Source: Ricordea florida (taxonomy: Eukaryota; Cnidaria; Anthozoa; Corallimorpharia; Ricordeidae). Taken from it: a stretch of 64,000 bases of DNA. A program made the translations under genes and the position numbers. This document shows, piece by piece, positions 12,161 through 39,502 of this stretch (positions are counted from its first letter, which is position 1; each line of letters opens with the position of its first letter). The DNA lies in contig OX453273.1 in NCBI GenBank assembly GCA_949710005.1, positions 39,383,538 to 39,447,537 of the forward strand. The letters run 5' to 3'. Under the pieces are notes generated by a model that saw only the letters and a program-made list of their open reading frames with translations, did not search any database and was not told where the DNA came from.

Positions 12161-14584
12161 TCAGTGCTGGGCCTGTTTTCTCATTGCAGCAATGACTCCT
12201 TGCATCTCTTCACGCTTTCTCTTTCCACGGGTGTGTCCACCAAGCTGAAAACAAAATGCATATGATTCATTATTCTGTAATAAGGCAAATTTAGTTCCAG
12301 TCTCTTGGAACCATGTGAGAAGTTTGACATGGACACTGTTGTTAACCCTTTAAGCCCCAATATCAATATTCATTTTCTCCTAACTGTTCTCATATATTGG
12401 TTTTAGTACTAGTGAGAATTTGTTTAAATATCAATACAACTCTTTTTTTGGTGATCATTTTCATTATATACTACTTATTAAATGAGAGTGAGGTCATTAC
12501 AGGGAAATCTCAGACTGAGGCCTTGATGCATTGACCAAGCAATAGCCAGGTCAATACAGTCAAGGCCAGAGGTGTGAGAATTCTTTCTAATGACTGAACA
12601 GATGAGGTTAATAAGTTGTTTATTGGTAATGCAAAAAAATTTAGGGAAAGGGGGATCGTGAAATTTTTAGCTATACCGGTACATTTTATGTGATAATGTT
12701 TTAATATGAAATCGAGTACCCTTTCTTTTGATTAAGGGGGGATCATGTGAAAAATGGGCAAGCTGAAGGGGGTCACGCAATTTTTAAATGGTGCTTGTTG
12801 AATCTCACAAGCCCCCCCTCCTTCATAAAAAATGAACGGTCTTTAAGTAACCAGGATGCCATCAAAATGCATAGCAATTGCCAACTACCAAGGTTGGAAA
12901 CAAACTACCTCAACTATGTTACAGCACATGTTTACAATAATCCCTCTAGAGCAAATCAAGCTGGACAAGTCAGCTGCAGACTACTTCTTCTACCTTTTTA
13001 TTTGTATTTACTACAGACAACAGTCATATAACTATTAAACTCAGTTGTGATATATTTGCATCAGTATTAATAATGATAGCTGTCAATCAGGGCTGTATAA
13101 ATCAATAACAAATGATATTGCTCATGTATTATCACTCACTGTTACCTATATGTGATATAGCTCACAGGAAAATATTTTTATTGATTCCCTACCAGTAAAT
13201 TCTACATCAAAAAGAAAATTACATATTCCTGTTGAGGTTTAAAATTTCTATTTTCAAGTCAGACAATATTTTACTGGTTTGCTGCACTCACTCATGAAAT
13301 AATTTACAATACTTCAAAATTTTGCATGACTGTGCAGCCAGGTGACATCCTCTACTTGCTTCTAAACTGGAGACAAAAAGAACTGTAGAATATAGAACAA
13401 CCTTCATACTCACCCTCTTCTTTACAAACTTTAAGGCTCTCTTGTCCTTGCCGATTCTCAACAATTCCATGCAGCGTTTCTCATAGGGAGCAAAGCCACA
13501 GACTTCTCGAACAAGATCACGGATAAACTTCACTCTTTTGTTGCTAGCCTGGGAAAAAAGGAAGTTATATAAAAATACTGGCCACATTTGTCCCAGCTAG
13601 CAAGCCCTTCAACTTGTAACATTCACACCTGCATCAAACCTTTCCTTTTGAAGATCAAAGCAGAAATTCTCTTTAACAGTTTCCTACTTTTCCTTATATT
13701 TGTTGCAATTCAATTTTTTCCTTAGTTCAAATTTTATTTTCCTTTGTTTTCTGGTATGGTAATGTATGATAATGAGTTTGATACAAAGGAAAATAAAATT
13801 CAACCAAGGATAAAATTGAACCACAACATATAAATTAATGCTCTTTGGAGTGGCATTGGATAATAGAACAAAGAACATAGAGTAACAGTTATCTGCATAC
13901 AATTCCTAAAATCAATTTGACTTGTTTGTCACAGTAATGTGAAGGTAGAGGAACGTGTTTTCCTTAGTTTGGACCACCCTTAATATTCGAGACAACTGCG
14001 ATAAACAGAGTGATAACTAACTTCCAAGGTCAAGTTCCAAGATTTGAGTTAGAACAACACCTGTCACTCCCATGATCTCAGCAATTCTTTTTCGTGCATG
14101 CTACACAAATTGATATTTATTAGACTTGAAAGGCTTGTAATAGACCTACTCAATAAGGAATGATTTCCGCACAGGTCCCTACTTTATTATGCATGCTGTA
14201 GCCATATTGTTTCATTCTGCAATAACAAAAAATGTTTACATGTGAACAATTCATCTGGTGCATGCATAATGAAGTAGGGACCGGTGCGGAAATCTTGCCC
14301 TCAATAATCCTCGAGTTATCGCGGACCCAATTCTAACCATAACCATGTATCTGTTTGCTTTGATATAAAGAATAGTTGCATATTTAACACTTCTGGGAGA
14401 GAAAGGGTTAATAATTTGAGAAGGGAATATCTACGTAAAAAATTATGACTCAATATGTGACCTCCTTCTTGAGAAGAAAAGTCACACTCACCCCTTTTCT
14501 CCTTGAAGGTTTTGGTTTCTGCACTGTTTTCGTAGTTTTGTGACCTTTATGGAGGCCAACCGCCATTTCTGTATTCCGGGCCAT
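12161..14584 (-). CDS. RPL36: 60S ribosomal protein eL36, 3 exons
   Basis: Structural protein of the large cytosolic ribosomal subunit. Exons in coding order: 14584-14492 (31 codons), 13548-13414 (45 codons), 12244-12161 (27 codons plus stop), total 103 residues against 105 in the human protein. The first exon begins [19 protein letters not shown], the second contains the family core [17 protein letters not shown] and [12 protein letters not shown], the third has [13 protein letters not shown] and AAMRK near the C-terminus. All three exons join in phase 0 with GT-AG junctions. An AATAAA on the minus strand (12154-12149) lies a few bases after the stop, giving a very short 3' UTR, common for ribosomal protein genes. 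It is divergent from PGM3, with 518 bp between the two ATGs. Intact. Confidence 0.96.
12345..13410. other. eL36 intron 2
   Basis: AT-rich intron of about 1.2 kb. It begins on the plus strand with TTAACCCTTTAAGCCCC (near 12343), a word that also opens the palindromic family described for 32813, but no partner end was found, so it may be a related or degraded element. No snoRNA with convincing box C/D or H/ACA signals could be picked out by eye, although ribosomal-protein introns often host them. Confidence 0.35.
13705..13832. repeat. Palindromic MITE, GGTTCAATTTTATCC family (copy 1)
   Basis: In eL36 intron 1. The arms are imperfectly inverted: a left arm reading TTCAAATTTTATTTTCCTTTG and a right arm reading AAAGGAAAATAAAATTCAA, with AACCAAGGATAAAATTGAAC outside. 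Related copies lie at 38487-38602 and 46253-46385, all with a conserved centre near TGATAATGAGTTT. Three relatives in one window support a dispersed family. Confidence 0.7.
14162..14294. repeat. Inverted-repeat MITE, CCGCACAGGTCCCTACTT family (copy 1)
   Basis: In eL36 intron 1. About 133 bp; inverted ends of about 35 bp run from GATTTCCGCACAGGTCCC to the complementary GGGACCGGTGCGGAAATC, with TATGCATGCTG/GTGCATGCATA at the inner ends. A close copy lies at 15663-15805 and diverged relatives at about 16145-16250, 40167-40288, 56664-56815 and 57015-57172. Confidence 0.85.
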
Positions 14585-15102
14585 GTTTGGTAGAGTCTGC
14601 AACGAGTTGTCAAAACCTATTAAATGTTTGCCTTAGTCTATTCAGGCATACAACATACTAATGAAAAATCTGGGGTAGCATAAGACAAAGTAAGAGCTAG
14701 GAACAGATTAGGCAGGTAGTTTTGTCTTTTTCTAGAGTTGCTGAGGAGTAATATATTTCACAGCTTGGAAAACGATGATTATAGAATGACAGACCTGTGA
14801 AAAACCTTTGAGTTCTAGAAGGATGACCAAGATTTGGACCAAACCCTACCTTACGACGATGAAAACACAACTGCGGCGACACTGAAAGACGAAGAAGAGA
14901 ATGAGACTGCATTGAGGAAACTTTTTCTGCCAGCAGTTGTTCCTCATAAGATATGCTCAAAGTTCCAGACATCAGCGAGGATCTGGTATCGAAACAGCGA
15001 CGTGGCTTGTCTTTTGCTTCCGCTTCTCAGCTTGGACTTCGACTTTGGTAGATTTTAGAAGCGGTTTTCGAACCAATTTCTAACATTTCCTTCTTTTTGA
15101 AC
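14585..15102. promoter_or_regulatory. Shared intergenic/promoter region between eL36 and PGM3
   Basis: The 518 bp between the divergent ATG codons must hold both 5' UTRs and both core promoters. No TATA box stands out near either start, as expected for housekeeping genes. Two overlapping ORFs here (14834-15058 plus, 14697-14972 minus) have no recognisable similarity and are treated as chance. Confidence 0.6.
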
Positions 15103-17744
15103 ATGGAATCTTCCTTTCAGAGAGCAGAAGAAGTAAGCCGCCGACATCCGAAACCCGACGTGACATTTGCCTATGGAACCGCGGGTTTTCGTGCAAGAGC
15201 TGAGCTACTGGACTCTGTCATGTACCGAATGGGGCTGTTGGCAGTTTTGCGATCGAAAGCGAAAGATGGGCAAGCAATCGGTGTGGTAATAACTGCCTCA
15301 CATAACTTAGTTCATGACAACGGTATTAAACTGGTTGATCCTCTCGGCGAAATGTTGCAGCCCTCCTGGGAGAAGTATGCCTCTGAAATCGCCAATACTG
15401 ATAATGTTGCCGAGGTTCTTATGGAAGTGGTCACGCAAAACTCTATTGATTGGAGTATTCCAGCGCTTGTGCTTATCGCTCGGGACACAAGACCAAGTGG
15501 TCCAGAATTTGTAAAAGCACTAATTGACGGTATCCAAGCATTAGGCGGATCATTTCGTGATTACGGTAAGACCAAATGAAGAGTATCACCCACAAAACCC
15601 TCCACACACCTCCCTATTAAGTACACACCCACGAAAAGGTTGTTGAGAGTTTTAGCGGAATTATGTCCGCACAGGTCCCTACTTCATTATGCATGCTGCA
15701 GTTGAATTGTCTTGGGAAGTGCGCGTGCAAACACTCCTTGTTTTCTAAGAACGAAACCGTACGGCTACAGCATGCATAATGAAGTAGGGACCTGTGCTGA
15801 AATCATTCCCAGGGTTGGCGCAGTGGTGAGAGCGCTCGCCTTCCACCAATGTGGCCCAGGTTCGATTCCCAGCCCTGCTGTCATATGTGCATGGGCTGAG
15901 TTTATTGGTTCTCTACTGTTCTTCGAGAGGTTTTTCTCTGGGTACTCCGGTTTTCACCTCTCCACAACCGACATTTGATTTGATTTGATTTAATATGATT
16001 TGATTTCATTTCATTTGTGCTTTACTGTTTCCCCAATTAGTACATCAGTACTAGATACAGTTGTCATCATTATTATTATTACTGTAAATATGTAGCATTT
16101 AGATTTCCGTTTAACTCTACAGTATACATCATTTTGCAAGGTTCACAGTACCTATATAGTTCATGATAAGGCACATGCAAACATGTTTTGTTTCTAAAGA
16201 ACAAAACAGTACAACTGCATCATATGCTGTATATAATGAATTGGGAATGCTCAACACCATATGAAGGTATTCCTTTTTTGCTTTAATCAGTGTTGTCAAA
16301 ACTTGCTGATTCTTGACACAATGTGCCGGCTTCATGTACTTTTCATGTCTGTGTTGCAGTGAAGGTGTTTTTAAAACAACATTTCAGATATTTGATATTT
16401 CAGATATTTGCAGACAGACATATTCGTGCTTGCATGTACTCTTTTTATTGAACAAGGCCAAAGATCAAATCTCCTGAGTATCATCACATGATATATATTG
16501 AGAAAACAAAATGTACATGCGAATAAGGTGTATTTTGTAGAATTATAGGGGTTAAAAATTCAAAAAACCTCTTTTTTTCTATAGATGTCTTAACTACACC
16601 TCAGCTTCATTACATGGTTCGATGTCACAACACAAGTGGTGAATATGGTGAAGCAACAGAAGATGGGTATTACCGGAAAATTGCCAAAGCTTTCTTGCAT
16701 CTGAGAGCTTTGTCAGGGAGGTCTGAAGTTTCTGAGATCAAACTAGATGGAGCAAATGGTGTGGGAGCTGTGAAAATCAAAGAACTTATGAAACATTTGG
16801 GAGGTTCCCTGTCTGTAGTGGTCTGTAATGATGGCTCCAGTGGGAACTTGAATGAGAACTGTGGGGCTGATTATGTGAAAGTTAAGCAATGTGGTCCTGA
16901 TGGCATGGAGGTCAACCCGGGCGATCGCTGTGTAACATTTGATGGTGATGCAGACAGAGTCTTGTATTTCTTCAAAGGAGTCAATCAGAAGTTTCATTTA
17001 CTTGATGGAGATCGAATTGCAACCTTGCTGGTAGGCTATTTAAAAGAAAAACTTGACAAAACACTGGTTGAGCTGCAGAGAGGGTTAGGGCTGGTTCAGA
17101 CGGCATATGCAAATGGAAGTTCCACATTGTATGCTCAGAAGGTTCTTGGGGTCCCTGTGGCATGCGCCAAGACAGGTGTTAAACATGTACACCACAAGGC
17201 AGAGCAATATGACATTGGGGTTTACTTTGAAGCAAATGGCCATGGAACAGTGCTGTTTTCTAATGAAGTTGTCAACAAAATGAAGAGTGTCATGCATGAT
17301 GAAAATGCCAATCCAGAAATGCGCAAGGCGGCAGAGCAGTTTCTGAGTTTGGTGGACTTGATCAACCAAACTGTTGGTGATGCCATGAGTGACATGCTTG
17401 TGGTAGAAAGCATCCTACATGAGAAGAAATGGAGCTTACAGAACTGGCACGATAGCTATGTTGATCTGCCAAACAGACAACTAAAGGTCACTATTGAAGA
17501 TCGCACAGTCATCAAGACAACAGAATCTGAGAGAAAGACCACAGCTCCAGAAGGGTTGCAGCATGAAATTGATGAACTAGTTTCAAAGTACAAAAGTGCA
17601 AGATCATTTGTTCGTCCATCTGGTACTGAGGACATTGTGCGTGTTTATGCGGAGGCAGACACACAGGAAGCTGTAGATGCACTGGCATTAGATGTGTCTC
17701 GCATAGTTCATGATATGGCAGGTGGTACTGGTGACAGACCCTAA
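15103..17744 (+). CDS. PGM3: Phosphoacetylglucosamine mutase, 2 exons
   Basis: Cytosolic enzyme converting N-acetylglucosamine-6-phosphate to N-acetylglucosamine-1-phosphate in UDP-GlcNAc synthesis. Exons 15103-15565 and 16585-17744 join in phase 1 (GATTACG donor side, ATAG acceptor) to give 540 residues; the human enzyme has 542. Visible motifs: active-site phosphoserine loop TASHN (Ser about residue 66), Mg-binding DGDADR (274-279), sugar-binding EANGHG (370-375) and phosphate-binding RPSGTED (498-504). The start is the ATG at 15103; the frame opens slightly earlier but without another ATG. The intron holds an inverted-repeat MITE and a SINE side by side. AATAAA at 17760-17765 follows the stop closely. 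The 1160-bp second exon is uninterrupted, odd beside its intron-rich neighbours. Intact. Confidence 0.97.
15663..15805. repeat. Inverted-repeat MITE, CCGCACAGGTCCCTACTT family (copy 2)
   Basis: In the PGM3 intron. Ends GTCCGCACAGGTCCCTACTT and the inverted AAGTAGGGACCTGTGCTGA bracket about 140 bp, nearly identical to copy 1 at the arms but different in the centre. Confidence 0.88.
15811..16010 (+). mobile_element. tRNA-derived SINE
   Basis: The head has a polymerase III A-box-like GTTGGCGCAGTGGTGAGAGC and a B-box GGTTCGATTCC spaced as in tRNA. A tRNA-unrelated body follows, then a short (TTTGA)n tail ending near 16010. The copy in reverse orientation at 29335-29540 shares the body and the tail repeat. 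It abuts the MITE ending at 15805. Confidence 0.85.
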
Positions 17745-18037
17745 TATATGTCTGATAATAATAAATTATCACATATTCAGCTATAATAGTTCAAATTTAT
17801 ATTTTTTATTCTTAGGTGTCTCAATATTTTAATTTGATAATTTTTAATTTTTATTTGATTTACCAGTATACACAAATCAATTTGGCAGATGAACATTTCA
17901 GTTATTTCTGCTGCAACAGAAAACAGTTAGTTGTTGTTGTTAACCAATCAGTTGATAAGAAACTAAGTTTTTCAGTTTGTCTGCCAGCAGGTTTCCAGTT
18001 AATCCAGAATGTGACTACACTGTAGTTGTGGGGTATT

Positions 18038-18275
18038 GGTGGGAAATTGAGAACACAAGAAATTGGGATAATCAAAAATTTGTAACAGCGTAAGGTAAAA
18101 GAGGGGGTGCTGACTTTTGGAACGTTACCCCTTCGTTCTGATGAAGGGCTAATGCTCGAAACATCAGCACCTCCCTTTTACCTTACAGTGGCACTGTAAC
18201 TGGCACTGTCAACTTTACAGTTATACTTACCTTACAGTGGCACTGTCAACTTGTTTGATTATCCCAATTACACTG
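18038..18275. mobile_element. Penelope-like element terminal fragment
   Basis: Contains words of the family seen at 22553, 41850, 47972 and 61305: AAGAAATTGGGATAATCAAA near 18057, GAAGGGCTAATGCTCGAAAC near 18143, and the inverted TTGTTTGATTATCCCAATT near 18253. Two partial repeats of CTTACAGTGGCACTGT lie inside. Confidence 0.65.
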
Positions 18276-19599
18276 TAGTTGGTCTTGTTATCCTCTTTGT
18301 AACTTCTGGTGTACTGAAGTTAATCTTAATTTGAACATTCATTTTCCTAAACTTTTTTTTTTACTGTTTTACTGTCTCCATGAGGGATGTCTTGCTGGCA
18401 GGTGCATAAGGTATCCATCCTTTTAGGTGGCAATAAGTGGAGCAGGAAAGGCTGTTTAACCTATCTTGCATTGTGTCACTCAACATTGCAGGTCCCCCTC
18501 ATAGATTCAATCGTTCATAGAATTAACTCTGTATTTGTGATGTCCTGTATGCTTGGAATGACCACCTGTGTTAATTAAAACAAATTGTGTCTAGTGTCCA
18601 CATGTTCAGTTTTTATTTTGGAGGCACACATGAGGCAAGTTTTTTGTAAGGAAACAATGTAGTGCCATAATTTACCTGGGAATTTGTGATATGAAGACCA
18701 ATGCACTAACAACTACATTGGGCTAGCTTTCCATATCACCCTATTCTTCATTACGATTGTATGCTGTTGCTGATTGGTCATGTTGAGGGAGTGAATGGGT
18801 TAGTCTGATGGTGAAAAGCTTAATCTGCATAGGTACAAATGTGATTTTGAGCAGGAGGCACCACACAACACTCCCTTTAGAAATATATTTATTGTCATGA
18901 TTACAGTTGAACTACAAGATAGAGAAACTGAAATATATGAAAGAACTCATATCGCGTATTTGCACTGTACTGAGACTGTGTCGTGTTGCACCGGCTCAGT
19001 TGACTTGGGATGGTGGGTTCTACTGGGATGCAACCATTCTTCCTCAATTTGCTTGTTTGTTTTTGCCAACACAGAGCTTGATTGCAACATGTGAAAACAA
19101 TAGTGTGCTTTCACCCAGTTAGCAAGGGTGAAATGAATTGAAGATCACGGGTAGGGATATACGATCTTTCTTTGAGGAATGGCTGCAAAAGGTCTGAAAA
19201 CAACTACTATGTGACAAGCAAGACCTGTTAAAAATTATTTGCTCTGAGTGAGAATCTCAGCTGCTTCAATCCAACAGACAATTTTGGTTACAATGGTTGA
19301 TCCCAAAAGAACACTGCCTAGTCACTAATCTCAAGGAAACCAGAAATACTAGGAACATCAAATCTGTTGCTTTGCTTATTACATTCTAGTATCATTTAGT
19401 TTGTTACAAAACAGCAGTTTTAACTCTCATTTAAGTTTAGCATGGTAAATTCTCACTCGTGATGAGTGGGCATGTCAGCTCCTTACAGAGGTAAAACTTA
19501 TTTTACTGCCTCATTTGATATTAAAACCAGTTTCTTTAGTGACAATATACATGCAAAAAATTCAATGTGCTGATTGGCTACACAACACCCGTCAATTAA

Positions 19600-20400
19600 T
19601 CCCAAAAAATGGTCGCCATAAAAAATTTTTTGGTCGCCAAAAAACAAAAAAAAAACAAAGACAAACTAAAATCCATGTGCGGACACTTCGTGTATGTTAC
19701 AAGACTGTCTACTAGGCCGAGCGACACATTTGCAACACTTTTCTTTGCCGAATTGTTACGTTTACTCGCTTCTCAATTAAAATATTTTAATAACGGGGAA
19801 GACAAAGAGAAGGAAAAGACTCCGATGTCTGGTAGCAGAAATGGTTTATTACAAAGCTGCTGAGACCGGGTAACAAATCGCGATAGCACGTAAAACCTTT
19901 CAAATCGATCATAGACTTATCGGTATAGGAAATACACAAAAGAAAACAGAAACGCTCTCAAATAAAGTTATTTTTATTATAAACACATTGGAAATCCTGC
20001 AGACCGAGAGAGCATGGATTTCGCCGCCAACAGGCCGACTGTGGCGGCAAATCGTCTGCAGTCACTGAAGCGTCTCAACAGAGAACTGTCTCTGTCAGCT
20101 TCTGTTGGGGTGGATGTAAGTTCCGCTCCTCAGCAGGGTACAGGAAGTATAGTTTGGCTTCTTCCCAGTTAACGCTCATTTTAGGTTTACGCATTCGTAT
20201 AGAGTAGGCATCGAGTAGCGAATAGGCGAGAAAGAGAAAGACCGGTGATACCGTCGTTTTTGCTTTTGATAATTCGACCAAACATCGATTAATTTTCCAA
20301 GTAAATTTCTTTTATAATCTGTTGGTCGCCAATTGGCGACTTTCGTCAAAATTTCAGTCGCCAAATATTTCTTTTCACTCGCCATGGCGCAGCTTGGAGC
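19600..20400. repeat. Putative element bounded by GGTCGCC clusters
   Basis: GGTCGCCA words occur at the left end (19612-19640) and GGTCGCC/GGCGAC words at the right end (20330-20390). Inside the right end a 69-codon minus-strand ORF (20385-20176) starts MASEKKYLATEILTK, with no recognised similarity. Ends and target duplication are unresolved. Confidence 0.3.
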
Positions 20401-21172
20401 GATGGAAGACAGGGTTTTCTAGAGAAAGAAAACAATCTGCCATATGCTGTAAAAACTACCTCTGCATTTTTAAAAATATTACCTTATTACTTATTTTCGC
20501 GGGAACTTAATTTCCTGAAAATGGAATGGGCATATTTCTTGCGACTAAAATTTAGCGATTTGTCCGAAAAAAATGCGAAAATTCTCAGGATAGTGATTTG
20601 CACTAACAAACAGTTTTGCCTCGGAATTAGCATGACCAATTCTAATTTTCTATAGAGAGTTTATATTACACTCAACAAAACCAAATAAAGGAAAAAAAAA
20701 AACAGTTTCAAATGTTATTTTGCAACAAAGCAGGGGTATACAAGAGTACTGGGTACATGGCACCGTCTAATCGTGCTTACATTTGAAGGACGTTGTCAGT
20801 CTCTTCAACTCAGGGATCCCCGTTAAAATTGATTTAAGAATCTTACAGAAAGGTATTTAATTTCGGATGGTTAATTGTCGCGAGACTTCATCTTCGTGAC
20901 TTTTGAAAATCGAGAAAGACGCCAAGTTTAACTGCCCACGAATATAGGTAGCAATAAGGTACTAAATAACTAACAAAAAATTTAACTGCGCACGCGAGTC
21001 TGACTGAGGCAACGTGGAAAGAACACTAATCCATCACTGGATACAATCACTAAATTAATTATTTAAATAACATATGGATGTTATTGCTGTCAAAAGACAT
21101 TCATTGTAGATTATTTGGCAACGTTAAACGAGCCCATAGATTTTCTAGCCAGTGGCTTTTATTCTTGACACT

Positions 21173-38965
<17,793 letters not shown>

Positions 38966-39502
38966 TTTTTCCACGTCGGAACTCAGACAATCGGCTGCCA
39001 TCCTTCGAGTACGAGACAACGAATGCTTGATAGTGGAGAAAGTGGGACAATTTCTTGAGGAAATAGGAAATTTTCACAACAAAAGGTGGAGTTGCATCAG
39101 GCTAATGAGCCTCGATATTGAGAGTATCATTTTCAGCGGCATCCCGAGTGGAACAACTTTTAACATCGGCGGGTGGGGCTGCTGAGAAGAAAGGGTCGAT
39201 ATTGTATAAACATTAAATTTTCTGAGGATAGCAGACCACAACTTAACAGCATTCTCTAGTTGCTAAACTAAACTACCTACGCTTGCTTCGTTGAGGCAAT
39301 GGCGAGTTTGGTAAAATAGAGAAATATTTGGCGCTCAAATTGTAATAACTTCTGCTGTGCTACCCATCCCTAGGGGAGAACAATGCTTCAGTTATGGTGG
39401 ACCTGGGTAGTTAAGTGTGCTTTTGCATCACTTGCTCAACGTTTCTTAAATGAATCGTTTCTGATTTGTATATAGTCTTCATGCAACTCGTAGCTTCCAG
39501 TT
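38966..39502. promoter_or_regulatory. Shared intergenic/promoter region between NARS1 and POLG
   Basis: 537 bp separate the divergent ATG codons and must contain both 5' UTRs and promoters. No TATA box or other strong motif is evident. The 93-codon plus-strand ORF at 38904-39185 overlaps NARS1 exon 1 antisense and has no similarity. Confidence 0.65.

Larger units (their letters stand above)
17745..21172. other. Gene-free interval between the convergent 3' ends of PGM3 and NARS1
   Basis: About 3.4 kb with no supported gene. Recognisable parts are Penelope-like terminal sequence at 18038-18275 and a repeat bounded by clustered GGTCGCC words at about 19600-20400. The small ORFs do not resemble known proteins. 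The first bases after 17744 contain the PGM3 polyadenylation signal, and TTTATT at 21158-21163 could serve as the NARS1 signal on the minus strand. Confidence 0.5.

Noticed and set aside
14030..14103. Extra coding exon in eL36 intron 1 ([16 protein letters not shown])
   Set aside because: It does not match the eL36 family, and exons 1 and 2 already join in phase with the full conserved sequence.
15097..15102. Earlier non-ATG start for PGM3
   Set aside because: The frame opens at a TTG; the first ATG at 15103 gives the normal family N-terminus length.
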